Shown: in pieces, positions 27,501 to 35,226 of the stretch
Layout of the letters: each line of letters begins with the position of its first letter
How positions within the stretch are numbered: the stretch's first letter is position 1
Source of the DNA: Kitasatospora mediocidica KCTC 9733
GTDB lineage: Bacteria > Actinomycetota > Actinomycetes > Streptomycetales > Streptomycetaceae
Direction: 5' to 3'
Length of the DNA: 64,000 bases
Assembly: GCF_000744225.1 (NCBI RefSeq)
Contig: NZ_JQLN01000004.1
Location: 496,001-560,000, forward strand
Notes under the pieces: model-generated
Database searches by the model: none
What the model was told of the DNA's origin: nothing
The model's input: only the letters and a program-made list of their open reading frames with translations
Translations under genes and position numbers: made by a program

Positions 27501-30033
27501 CGCCGCCGCCGGCGCCGCCGGAGCGGCGGCCGGAGCCGGTGTCGACCGCGAACTGCTGGGCGAGTTCCTGGCCCTGGCCGACGAGGTCGCGCTCACCGCG
27601 ATCGCCCGTACGCTGCGCGCCGCAGCGCTGTTCGAGACCCCGCAGAGCGCGCACACCGCCCCGCAGGTCGCGGCCGGGCTCGGCGCGCACGCCCTGCACA
27701 CCCGGGCCGTCCGCCGCTGGCTGCGCGCGCTCACCCGGGCGGGACGGCTGCGGCACGACCCGGCCACCGGCCGGTACTGCGGCCTGCCCGCCACCGATCC
27801 GGTGGACCCGGAGGCGGGCTGGCAGCGGGTCGAGCAGCTCGGGCGTCAACTCGACTACGGCGCCGACCTGCTGCGCCTGGTGCGGACCAGCAGCGAACAC
27901 CTGGCCGAGCTGCTGCGCGGCGAGGAGGACCCGCTGCAGCTGCTCTTCCCGCAGGGCAACCTCAACGTCGCCCAGGCCGCCTACCGCGACAACCTGGTCA
28001 GCCGCACGCTGAACCGGGTCGCCGTCGCCGGGCTGCGCGAGCTGGCCGCCTCGCACGACCGGCCGGGCCCCCTGCGGATCCTGGAGGTCGGCGCGGGCGT
28101 CGGCGGGACCAGCATCGACCTGATCCCCGCACTGGCCGAGTTCGAGGTGGACTACCTCTTCACCGATATCTCGAAGTTCTTCCTGGGCGAGGCGCGCAGG
28201 CGCTTCGAGCCCTACCCTTGGGTGCGCTACGGCCTCTTCGACGTCAACGCGGACGCCGCCGGGCAGGGCCTGACGGCGAACAGCTTCGACGTGATCCTCT
28301 GCGCCAACGTGCTGCACAACGCCGACGACGCCGCGCAGGCACTCGGACGGCTGCGCGAACTGCTGGCGCCCGGCGGGTGGTTGGTGTTCATGGAGGCCAC
28401 CGTGGAGCGCCATCCGCTGCTGGTCTCGATGGAGTTCGTCGACGGGCTGAGCGGGGGCTTCAACGATCTGCGCGAGGCGGCCGACCAGACCTTCCTGACC
28501 CACGCCCAGTGGACCGGGCTGCTGGCCGACGCGGGCGCCGACGTCCGGCTCTGCTTCCCGCCCGCCGACGACGTCCTCGCCCAGGCCGGGCAGCAGATCT
28601 TCTTCTCGCGCCTGAAGAGCGACCGGACCCGGCTGACCCGGGACGAGTTGACCCGCCATCTGGCCGACCGGCTGCCCGAACACATGCTCCCGGCCCACCT
28701 GGAGATCCTGGACGAGCTCCCGCTCACCGCCAACGGCAAGATCGACCGGGCCGGGCTGCGCCGCCGGGTTCCCGAGCCGGGCGGCGAGGGCGGCGCGGAC
28801 CGCTCCGGCGCGGCGGCCGAGCCCGCGGACGAGCTGGAACGGCGGCTCGCCGCGCTCTGGGCCGAGGTGCTGGACTGCCCTCGGGTCGGCCGGGAGGACG
28901 ACTTCTTCCGGCTCGGCGGGGACTCGCTGCTGGTGGCCCGGCTGGTCGGGCGGCTGCGCGAGGAGGAACCCTCGGCGGCCGGGACGGAGTGGGAGCACCT
29001 GCTGCGCCAGATGCTCCAGCGTCCGACGGTGGCCGCGCTCGCGGGCTTCCTGCGCGGCGCCGCCGCTCCCAGCGCCGTCGCCGACCTGCCGGAGGCCGAG
29101 GACGCCGCGGCCACGCCGACCCTGCTGGTCGCGGGCACGGCCGACGGTCCGACCACCGTGCTGGTGCATGACGGCAGCGGCACCCTGCTGCCCTACCAGG
29201 CCGTGCTGGAGGAGTACCGCCGACGGCCGGCCACCGGGCCGGTGGTCGGTCTGGAGGCCGGCTCCACGGCGCGCTACCTCGACGCCGATCCGGCGCTGCT
29301 GATCAACCGGCTGGGCGGGGAGTACGCGCACCGGCTGCTGGCCGGCGGCGCGCGGCGGTTCCGGGTGGTCGGCTACTGCATGGGCGGGCTGATCGCCACC
29401 GAGGTGGCCCGGGCGCTGGCCGAGGGCGGCGCCGAGGTGGAGAACCTGACCGTGATCAGCTGCTACCGGCCCGCGTTCGAGGTGCACGAGGACCTGCTCG
29501 CCGAGTACACCTTCGCCCTCTCGCTGGGCGTCGATCCGGGGACCGTGGGGTTCCCGGCGGACGGCGCCGCGCTCGGCCGGGCGATCGAGGCCGTCCTCGC
29601 GACCACCCCGGGCCGGCTGGCCGCCGGCCGGCTGGCCGCGCTCGACGGCGCGCACGCCAAGGTGGCCGAGGCCTTCCGCGCGCTGGCCGAACGCGGCCCC
29701 GAGGAGCGGCTGGCGGCCGTGGCACACGCCGCGGAGCTGCTGGCGGGACCGCTCGACCGGGCCCAACTGGCCCGGCGCTACCGGATCTTCCGGCACAGCC
29801 TGTTCGCGGTCACCCGGCACCGGCCGGAGCCGTACGTCGGCGACATCACCTTCCTGTCGCACACCGGGACGTACAGCTTCGTCCCCGGCCTTCAGGAGGA
29901 CATGAACGCGTACTGGCAGCGCATCTGCCTGGGCGAGTTGCGAGTCCGGGAGATCGAGGGCGACCACTTCGGGTGCATCGCCGGACACCGGGCGGCGGCC
30001 GTGCGCGGGCTGCTCGGCGGAGCCGCGTCATGA
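24502..30033 (+). CDS. Terminal NRPS: docking-Cy-A(MT)-PCP-TE
   Basis: 1,843 residues. The likely start is TTG 24502, which overlaps the stop of the previous NRPS (TTGA) and has AGAGGA about 9 nt upstream. Residues 1-60 form a TubC-type docking domain (ELENIGVRLWEEDGVLRYRAP). Then Cy4 (73-500, D206/D211/S214); A4 (544-1415, pocket DLYNLSLIW = Cys), split by a methyltransferase with an intact SAM loop ILEVGAGVGGTS (residue about 1193); PCP4 (Ser1475); thioesterase (about 1530-1843). The thioesterase elbow is GYCMGG with Cys1626 instead of Ser, and a C-terminal GDHF His. The Cy-A-MT-PCP-TE order matches PchF, so the fourth ring is probably methylated. Release would be hydrolytic or cyclising. 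Confidence 0.92.
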   Translation: MTVSELIGELIGELENIGVRLWEEDGVLRYRAPRHVMTEERLARLRQHKPAVLEELRRGAAGPRLTHDPAARYEPFPLTDVQSAYLLGRSSAYEYGGVGCQAYLEVRFPAFDPALVADAWRQLTARHDALRTVVHQDGYQQVLATVPEQPVPVTDACFGSAAEQRQAIDTARAELSARDFRPDQWPLHELRVTRTALHVVVHLAIDLLICDYASVQLLLGELEQLCLRPGTPLPELGIGYRDYLAAERQLRDGRFEQDRAYWWDRLDEERPEGGDAVPLAPAPALPRATGVPGAGAPRFERVQAQLPAEDWRQLRDRAAAHGVTPTVALLTAYAEVVGRWSGRPRFTLDLPMFSRLPLHPDVGLLVGDFTSVELLTVDSSADGSFASRAAAVQAQLWLDLDHRSCSGVEVLRELGRRRGQDAALMPVVFTSTVGVGGDESTDGPARLREGEIVLGNSRTPHVWIDCQVMEHRDALLLGWDVRQGVFPDGLAEDAFAAFETAVRRLADSDQAWQLTSVVELPDAQRERRERVNRTARPLPEGLLHAGLVAQARATPDRIAVIAGSNELTYRQLLSRAAAVAEQLATDGDPAGRVVAVLMDKGWEQVVAILGTLLAGAAYLPLDTDQPAARRDAMLAGAGVATVLVQPWCTAELPGLRMLTVDGSAESAVREPLRAAAPDDLAYVIYTSGSTGTPKGVMISHRAALNTVADINDRFAVGPDDRVLGLAALGFDLSVYDVFGPLARGGALVLPDPRRRADPAHWADLTVRHGITLWNSVPAQLQMLESYLSSEDSAVGSLPLRLALLSGDWIPLPLTERIARRLPHCELVGLGGATEAAIWSIIHPIDRQPVGASSVPYGTPLANQGWHVLDAELHDRPDLVPGELYITGAGLALGYLGDTTRTAERFRVHPRTGARMYRTGDLGRYLPDGAIELLGRIDDQVKIRGHRVEPAELAAAVESHPAVASAVALVSGEDPAQRRLAAFATTRPTEQAPAPSGARAIAAAGAAGAAAGAGVDRELLGEFLALADEVALTAIARTLRAAALFETPQSAHTAPQVAAGLGAHALHTRAVRRWLRALTRAGRLRHDPATGRYCGLPATDPVDPEAGWQRVEQLGRQLDYGADLLRLVRTSSEHLAELLRGEEDPLQLLFPQGNLNVAQAAYRDNLVSRTLNRVAVAGLRELAASHDRPGPLRILEVGAGVGGTSIDLIPALAEFEVDYLFTDISKFFLGEARRRFEPYPWVRYGLFDVNADAAGQGLTANSFDVILCANVLHNADDAAQALGRLRELLAPGGWLVFMEATVERHPLLVSMEFVDGLSGGFNDLREAADQTFLTHAQWTGLLADAGADVRLCFPPADDVLAQAGQQIFFSRLKSDRTRLTRDELTRHLADRLPEHMLPAHLEILDELPLTANGKIDRAGLRRRVPEPGGEGGADRSGAAAEPADELERRLAALWAEVLDCPRVGREDDFFRLGGDSLLVARLVGRLREEEPSAAGTEWEHLLRQMLQRPTVAALAGFLRGAAAPSAVADLPEAEDAAATPTLLVAGTADGPTTVLVHDGSGTLLPYQAVLEEYRRRPATGPVVGLEAGSTARYLDADPALLINRLGGEYAHRLLAGGARRFRVVGYCMGGLIATEVARALAEGGAEVENLTVISCYRPAFEVHEDLLAEYTFALSLGVDPGTVGFPADGAALGRAIEAVLATTPGRLAAGRLAALDGAHAKVAEAFRALAERGPEERLAAVAHAAELLAGPLDRAQLARRYRIFRHSLFAVTRHRPEPYVGDITFLSHTGTYSFVPGLQEDMNAYWQRICLGELRVREIEGDHFGCIAGHRAAAVRGLLGGAAS

Positions 30034-31208
30034 CCGGCGCCCGGACGGGCACCGGGGTGGTCGGTGTGCTGGGCGGCTCCGGCGTGGTGGGGCGGGCAGC
30101 GGCCCGGGCCCTGCGCGAACTGGGCGTCGAGCGGCTCCGGTTGGGCGGACGGCGGCTCGACGCGGTGGCCGCGGTCGCCGCCGCGCTGCCGGGCGGCACG
30201 GACCGGGCGAGCCGGGCGGTCGCGGTGGACCTCGACGCCGCGGCGAGCCTCGCGGCGTTCTGCGCGGGCTGCAGCGTCGTGCTGAACTGCGCCGGCCCGT
30301 CCTACCGGGTGCGGGGGCGGGTCGCGCTGGCCGCGCTGGCCGCCGGGGCGCACTGCGTGGACGTCGCGGGCGACGACCCGGCGTACGAGCAGCTGCGCGC
30401 GGTGGACGTCGCGGGCACCGGACGCAGTGTCGTCCTGTCGGCGGGCATGCTGCCCGGCCTGTCCGGGCTGCTGCCCCGCTGGCTGGCGCAGCGGCAACAG
30501 GTCGGCGGTGGGGGGCGGTTGACGGTGTGGACCGGGGGCCTGGAGCGGTGCAGCCGGACCGTGGCGGCCGACCTGCTGCTCTCGGTGGGCGGCGACCCGA
30601 GCGGCGACCCGAGTGGGCATCCGACCGACGCCACCGTCCCGTTCGGCGAATCGCTGGCCGCCTGGCGCCAAGGCCGCCGGGTCAGCCGGGCGCTCCGCGC
30701 GCAGGACGGCGCCGAGCTGCCGTACTTCCCCACCAGCGTCTCCCTCCAGCCCTACCTGAGCACTGAGGCCGAACGCCTCGCCCGGGCCCTGGGCCTGGAC
30801 GAGCTGGACTGGTTCAACGTGTTCCCCGGCCGCCGGGTCCGCGACCTGCTCGCGGCCCTGGGCACCGGCCGCGAACCACTCGCCGAGGCCGCCGAACGGC
30901 TGGTCAGGGCCGCCGAGTTGGATCTCACCGGGCGCCGGCCGTACTTCCGGATGGTGTTCGCCCTGGACTCCCCCGACGGCGCGGCCACCGCCGTGCTCGG
31001 CACCCGCGACAGCTACCGGCTCACCGCCGCCGTCGGCGCGCTCGCGGTGACCGCCACGCTGGCCGGCACGATCCCCGCCGGCCTGCACTTCGCGGCCGAG
31101 GTGCTCGACCCCGCCGAGAGCGTCCGCCGGCTCGCCGCAACCCCCGGCGTCACGCTGGACCTCTCGCACGGCCCGGTCGAACTGACCTCCTCGGTGGGTG
31201 CGTTGTGA
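30030..31208 (+). CDS. Saccharopine dehydrogenase-like NAD(P)-binding protein
   Basis: A 392-residue protein starting at ATG 30030 inside the ATGA overlap with the NRPS stop. The Rossmann fold reads GVVGVLGGSGVVGRAAARAL, followed by VVLNCAGPSYRVRGRVALAA and HCVDVAGDDPAYEQL, typical of the saccharopine dehydrogenase NAD(P)-binding family. Its position between the NRPS and the thiazolinyl imine reductase, in a fully overlapping operon, ties it to tailoring of the thiazoline chain. It could be a second ring reductase or dehydrogenase, or it could act on a released aldehyde or imine. The reaction cannot be read from sequence. Confidence 0.8.
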   Translation: MTGARTGTGVVGVLGGSGVVGRAAARALRELGVERLRLGGRRLDAVAAVAAALPGGTDRASRAVAVDLDAAASLAAFCAGCSVVLNCAGPSYRVRGRVALAALAAGAHCVDVAGDDPAYEQLRAVDVAGTGRSVVLSAGMLPGLSGLLPRWLAQRQQVGGGGRLTVWTGGLERCSRTVAADLLLSVGGDPSGDPSGHPTDATVPFGESLAAWRQGRRVSRALRAQDGAELPYFPTSVSLQPYLSTEAERLARALGLDELDWFNVFPGRRVRDLLAALGTGREPLAEAAERLVRAAELDLTGRRPYFRMVFALDSPDGAATAVLGTRDSYRLTAAVGALAVTATLAGTIPAGLHFAAEVLDPAESVRRLAATPGVTLDLSHGPVELTSSVGAL

Positions 31209-32311
31209 GCGGGCGCGCGCTGCGCACGGTGGTCTGCGGCACGGTGTTCGGCACCTTCTACCTCCAGGCGCTGCGGGCGGCCTCGCCCGACTTCGAGCTG
31301 GTCGGCGTGCTGGCCAACGACAGCCCGCGCTCACGCCGCCGCGCCGCCGCGTACGGCGTGCCGTACTACACCGGCGTCGAGCAGCTGCCGCCCGACGTGG
31401 AGGTGGCCTGCGTGGTGGTCCGCGCGGCGGTCGCGGGCGGTGCGGGCGGCGAGTTGGCGCGGGCCCTGCTGACCCGCGGCGTGCACGTGCTGCAGGAGCA
31501 GCCCGCCCATCCGGACGAGGTGGCCGCCTGCCTGCGGGCGGCGCGCGCGCACGGTGTCCGTTACCAGCTCAACGGGTTCTACCCGCACGTCGAGCCGGTG
31601 CGCCGCTTCCTGGCCGCGGCGCGCGCCCTGCGCGCCCTGCGGACCTGCCGGTACGTGGACGCCGCCTGTTCGAGCCAGGTGCTGCTCCCGCTGCTCGACA
31701 TCCTCGGCCGGGCGCTCGGCGGCCTCGGCCCCTGGGCGTTCACCGATCCGGTGCCGGTCGCCGAGGTGCGGGCCGCCACCGGTGCGCCGGTGCCCTTCCG
31801 GCTGGTGCACGGCGCGGTCGCCGGGGTGCCGCTCACCCTGCGGGTACAGAACCAGCTCGACCCGGCCGACCCCGACAACCACGCCCACCTGCTGCACCGC
31901 GTCTCGCTGGGCACCGACGCGGGCACCCTCACCCTCGCCGACACGCACGGCCCGGTGCTCTGGAACCCCCGGCTGCACGTCGGCCGCGACGGGGACGGGC
32001 TGCTGGCCCTGGACGGCCCCGGCACCGAGCGCCTGGACCAGCCGACCGGCTCACCGCTCGGCGCCGAACCGCCGTACTCGTTCCGGCGGACCTTCGCCGA
32101 GCTCTGGCCGGACGGGATCCGGCACGCCCTCGGTGAGCTGCGGACGGCGATCCTGGACGACGGCCCGGGCTCCTCGCGCGGGCAGTACGACCTGACGGTG
32201 AGCCGGATGTGGTCGGACCTGACCACCCGGCTCGGCCGGCCCGAACTGATCGGAGGGGCGCCGTCCCCGCCCCTCCACCCCGCCGACCTGATGACGGAGC
32301 TGCCCGTATGA
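31205..32311 (+). CDS. Thiazolinyl imine reductase (PchG/Irp3/YbtU family)
   Basis: A 368-residue NADPH-dependent enzyme that reduces a carrier-bound thiazoline ring to thiazolidine. Family landmarks are VVCGTVFGTFYLQAL at the cofactor loop, HVLQEQPAHPDEVAACL, and RYQLNGFYPHVEPVR. The start is GTG 31205, overlapping the previous stop (GTGA). Its presence says at least one of the four rings ends as a thiazolidine. By analogy with pyochelin this would be the ring next to the terminal MT module, where reduction precedes N-methylation. Confidence 0.92.
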   Translation: MSGRALRTVVCGTVFGTFYLQALRAASPDFELVGVLANDSPRSRRRAAAYGVPYYTGVEQLPPDVEVACVVVRAAVAGGAGGELARALLTRGVHVLQEQPAHPDEVAACLRAARAHGVRYQLNGFYPHVEPVRRFLAAARALRALRTCRYVDAACSSQVLLPLLDILGRALGGLGPWAFTDPVPVAEVRAATGAPVPFRLVHGAVAGVPLTLRVQNQLDPADPDNHAHLLHRVSLGTDAGTLTLADTHGPVLWNPRLHVGRDGDGLLALDGPGTERLDQPTGSPLGAEPPYSFRRTFAELWPDGIRHALGELRTAILDDGPGSSRGQYDLTVSRMWSDLTTRLGRPELIGGAPSPPLHPADLMTELPV

Positions 32312-33069
32312 CGACTCCCTGGCTGCGCTGCTACCAACCCCGACCGGACGCCCGCCTGCGGCTGGTCTGCTTCCCGCACGCGGGCAGCGGCGCGGGCGCG
32401 TTCCGCGGCTGGCCGCAGCTGCTGCCACCGTGGATCGAGCTGCTGGCGGTGCAGTACCCGGGCCGGGAGGACCGCTTCACCGAGCCGTTGCTCACCGACC
32501 TGACGGCGCTGGCCGAGGCGGTCCTCCCGGAGGTGGCCGCCTTCGCCTCGCTGGCCGGCCGGCCGCTGGCGCTGTTCGGCCACAGCATGGGCGCCGCGAT
32601 CGCCCACGAGGTGGCGCTGCGGCTGCCGGACCCGGCCCATCTGATCGTCTCGGCGCGCGAACCGGTCGAGCACGTGAGCGCCGGGGAGGTGCACCTGGGC
32701 GACGACGCGGCGCTGCGCGCCGAACTCGCCCGGCTGGGCGGCACCAGCCGGCTGCTCTTCGAGGACGCCGAACTCTGGCAGCTGATGGCACCCGTGATCC
32801 GGGCCGACTACCGGCTGATCGAGACCTACCGACCGCCGCCCGGCCGACTGCTCAGCTGCCCGGTGACCGCCTTCGCCGCCCTGGCGGACACCGAGCTGAC
32901 GCTCGGCCAGGCCGGCGACTGGGCGCACGCGACCACCGGCGGCTTCACCCTGCGGACCTTCCCCGGCGACCACTTCTACCTGGTGCCGCAGCGGCACCAG
33001 GTAGCGGCGGCGATCGCCGACTGCCTGCTCACCCCCACCACCCTGCTTCCGGAGGCCTGTTCACCGTGA
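32308..33069 (+). CDS. Type II thioesterase (PchC/YbtT/GrsT-like)
   Basis: A 253-residue alpha/beta hydrolase that clears misprimed or stalled acyl groups from carrier proteins. It has FPHAGSGAGAFRGWPQLLP, QYPGREDRF and the nucleophile elbow LFGHSMGAAIAHEVALRL (Ser in GHSMG), and ends with FPGDHFYL carrying the catalytic His. ATG 32308 overlaps the upstream stop by 4 nt. Unlike the NRPS-embedded thioesterase, it keeps the normal Ser nucleophile. Confidence 0.93.
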   Translation: MTTPWLRCYQPRPDARLRLVCFPHAGSGAGAFRGWPQLLPPWIELLAVQYPGREDRFTEPLLTDLTALAEAVLPEVAAFASLAGRPLALFGHSMGAAIAHEVALRLPDPAHLIVSAREPVEHVSAGEVHLGDDAALRAELARLGGTSRLLFEDAELWQLMAPVIRADYRLIETYRPPPGRLLSCPVTAFAALADTELTLGQAGDWAHATTGGFTLRTFPGDHFYLVPQRHQVAAAIADCLLTPTTLLPEACSP

Positions 33070-33773
33070 TCGACTACTACTCCCCCACCGCCGAGTTCTA
33101 CGACCTGGTGGGCGTCCAGCACTGGTCGCAGAGCGACCCGCTGCTCGCCGCGGCGCTCGCCGGGACGGACACCGGATCCGGCCCGGTGCTCGACCTCGGG
33201 GCCGGGACCGGGCGGGCGACGGCGGTGATCGGGCGGGTGCTGCCCGACGCCCGGATCCTCGCCGTCGAGCCGTCGCCCGGCATGCGGGCCGCGCTGACCA
33301 GCCGGGTGGTCCGGGACGAGGACCTCCGGCGCCGGGTGACCGTCGTCGCCGCCTCCGCCCAGGAGATGGAGCTGCCGGACCGGCTCTCGGGCGCGGTGAT
33401 CTGTGGGGTGCTCGGCTACCTGGACCGCTCCGAGCGGGCCGAGCTGTGGGGCCGCCTGCTGGACCGTCTCCCGGCCGGTGCGCCGATTCTCGTCGAACTG
33501 ATGGCGGTCAGCGCCCCGCAGTCGGTCGCGCCGATGCGGATCGCCCGCCAGACGCTCGGCGAGCAGGACTACGAGGCCTGGCTCTCGGGCGAACCGTGCG
33601 GTCCCGACCGGATGCGCTGGGCCGCCACCTGGCGGGTGCTGCGCGGGAGCCGGGTGGTGCGCGAGGTGGACGTCACGCACGAGTGGTACACCTTCGGCAT
33701 CGAGGACCTGGCCGCCGAGACGGGCCTGACGGCCAAGCGGATCACCCCCGAACTGGGCGTGCTGGTCCGCTGA
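33066..33773 (+). CDS. Class I SAM-dependent methyltransferase
   Basis: A 235-residue methyltransferase starting at GTG 33066 (GTGA overlap). SAM-binding motif I is VLDLGAGTGRATAVIG; motif II region is LAVEPSPGMRAAL and motif III is AVICGVLGYLDRS. It is the last gene of the NRPS operon, followed 8 nt after its stop by a strong terminator. It may methylate the salicyl hydroxyl, a ring atom or the terminal carboxylate; nothing in the sequence decides between these. It adds to two other methylation functions in the cluster (embedded MT and radical SAM). Confidence 0.85.
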   Translation: MIDYYSPTAEFYDLVGVQHWSQSDPLLAAALAGTDTGSGPVLDLGAGTGRATAVIGRVLPDARILAVEPSPGMRAALTSRVVRDEDLRRRVTVVAASAQEMELPDRLSGAVICGVLGYLDRSERAELWGRLLDRLPAGAPILVELMAVSAPQSVAPMRIARQTLGEQDYEAWLSGEPCGPDRMRWAATWRVLRGSRVVREVDVTHEWYTFGIEDLAAETGLTAKRITPELGVLVR

Positions 33774-33781
33774 ACGCCGAC

Positions 33782-33815
33782 GGGCTGGGCCACCGCCCCG
33801 GCGGTGGCCCAGCCC
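33782..33815. terminator. Terminator ending the NRPS operon
   Basis: A perfect inverted repeat with 14-bp arms (33782-33795 and 33802-33815) and a 6-nt loop, very GC-rich. It sits between the methyltransferase stop and the convergent secreted-protein gene, so it probably serves both directions. Confidence 0.85.
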
Positions 33816-33839
33816 TCGCGTGCGAACGCTCTGCCGGGA

Positions 33840-34313
33840 CTAGCTCTGGCGGGTGACCGTGAAGGCGTACCGCACCGTGCCGTTCCCGGTCGGCGCGACG
33901 ACCTCGCCGTGGATGGTGGCGACCTCGCTGGTGCCGTCATCACAGCTGACGGCCGTGCTGTGGAAGTCCTCGGTGTCCACGCCGGTGGCGGGGCCGGAGA
34001 TCAGGTCGGAGTTGTTCCACTTCACGCCAGCGTTGGTGAGCTCGAAGGTGCCCTTGCCGTTGCCCGTCCAGCTCTCCACGGTCCAGTTCGTCTGGACCGA
34101 CTGCGGCGCGGAGAACGTCACGTTGATGGTGTCGCCGGGCGCGTTGTCGAAGGTGCCCGAGAAGCTGCCGTTGTAGTCCTGGTCAGCCGCGCCACAGGCA
34201 CCGGCACGGTGTTGCGCCGGCTGGACGGCCATGGCGGGGGAAGCCGCCACGAGCGCGGCGGTGAGGGCGGTGGCGCAGGCGAGCGGCAGCGCGAGCCGTC
34301 GGATCGACATCAT
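33840..34313 (-). CDS. Small secreted protein, copy 1
   Basis: A 157-residue protein with a classical Sec signal peptide (MMSIRRLALPLACATALTAALVAASPAMA, cleavage after AMA). The mature part is about 128 residues, beta-rich, with two cysteines (GACGAADQDYNG and AVSCDDG) that could form a disulfide. Motifs GSFSGTFDN and WTVESWTGNGKGTFELTN recur in the neighbouring gene at 34393, so the two are tandem paralogues. The family is not recognised. No catalytic motif is visible. Confidence 0.7.
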   Translation of the reverse strand: MMSIRRLALPLACATALTAALVAASPAMAVQPAQHRAGACGAADQDYNGSFSGTFDNAPGDTINVTFSAPQSVQTNWTVESWTGNGKGTFELTNAGVKWNNSDLISGPATGVDTEDFHSTAVSCDDGTSEVATIHGEVVAPTGNGTVRYAFTVTRQS

Positions 34314-34392
34314 GGGAAAGCCTTTCTACTGGGGACACATGTCAGCGGCCGAGGAGGTACGACGGGCCGTCCGCGCGGACGGCCGGTCGGGA

Positions 34393-34848
34393 CTACTGCC
34401 GGTCGATCGTGAACGGGATCTGTGCCTTACCGGAGTCGACGATGCCGGCGATCGAGGTGACCGTGCCGCCGCCGTTGGCGCAGCTGACGCTGACGCTGCG
34501 GTAGACCTCGTTGTCCACACCGGTGAGCGGGCCGTCGACGGTGTTGGAGTTCGTCCACTCCGGACCGGTGGCACTGAGCTCGTACTCTCCCTTGCCGGAG
34601 CCGTCCCAGCCCTGGACGGACCAGTGGGTGGTGACCGACCGGGGCGCGGCGAAGGTGGCCGAGAGGGTGGCGGCCGCGTTGTTGTCGAAGGCGCCCGCGA
34701 AGGTCCCGTCGTAGTCCGAGGCCGACGCACCACACGCGGCGCGCTGCGAGGCCGGCGCGCTCGCCACCGCGGGGGTCGCCGCCACCAGGGCGGCGGCGAG
34801 GGAGGTGGAGCACAGGACGGCCATCGCAAGCCGTCGGGTTGAGGTCAT
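34393..34848 (-). CDS. Small secreted protein, copy 2
   Basis: A 151-residue paralogue of the gene at 33840. The start ATG 34848 has AAAGGAAGGG upstream; a longer in-frame start at 34905 has no better site. It has a signal peptide (MTSTRRLAMAVLCSTSLAAALVAATPAVASA). The mature region shows the same pattern: CGASASDYDGTFAGAFDN, HWSVQGWDGSGKGEYELS, and a second Cys in VSVSCANGG. It is separated from copy 1 by 79 nt and transcribed towards it. Function unknown; a possible small-molecule or surface-binding beta-sandwich is only a guess. Confidence 0.7.
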   Translation of the reverse strand: MTSTRRLAMAVLCSTSLAAALVAATPAVASAPASQRAACGASASDYDGTFAGAFDNNAAATLSATFAAPRSVTTHWSVQGWDGSGKGEYELSATGPEWTNSNTVDGPLTGVDNEVYRSVSVSCANGGGTVTSIAGIVDSGKAQIPFTIDRQ

Positions 34849-35226
34849 GAGGGAACCCTTCCTTTGTTCTACGTGAACGCACGATTTCAGCGACTGCCCA
34901 CGCAAAAGTCGCCCCAGTCACCATCCGGACCTCAAAACGACGTGCGCGAACAACTGGAACTATAGCGGCCCCCGACTCTGGGTCATGATCAAATCGACTC
35001 ATCCATTCGCATGAACTCTTCGGAGAACACCATATGGGCTAACAACTCCACCCATATGACGATCATTGACCGGCCATCTGGCTTCCCTTCCACAGGATCG
35101 CGAAACCTTTTCCCGACTGCGGATCACGATGCCCTCGACTGGCCTAATCGCGGGTGCGACGCGGGGCCACACGGCCTCTACAGTGGGCGCCAACCCCCTG
35201 TCGACACCGACCTGATGGAGAGTCAA
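34849..35226. promoter_or_regulatory. Divergent AT-richer region upstream of the halogenase-like gene
   Basis: 378 nt with lower GC than the flanks and no credible gene. It separates the secreted-protein pair from the halogenase-radical SAM operon and must hold promoters for both. It contains an 8-bp inverted repeat listed separately at 35031-35058. Confidence 0.5.
35031..35058. promoter_or_regulatory. Inverted repeat, possible operator
   Basis: Perfect arms CATATGGG (35031-35038) and CCCATATG (35051-35058) flank a 12-nt spacer. The 20-nt centre-to-centre distance suits a dimeric regulator binding two turns of DNA. It lies about 170-195 nt before the halogenase-like start. Which protein binds it is unknown. 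Confidence 0.4.

Noticed and set aside
23866..29988. A very long open frame on the minus strand opposite the NRPS genes
   Set aside because: A typical artefact of high-GC coding DNA; the translation is Arg/Gly/Ala low-complexity without domains, while the plus strand encodes clear NRPS domains.
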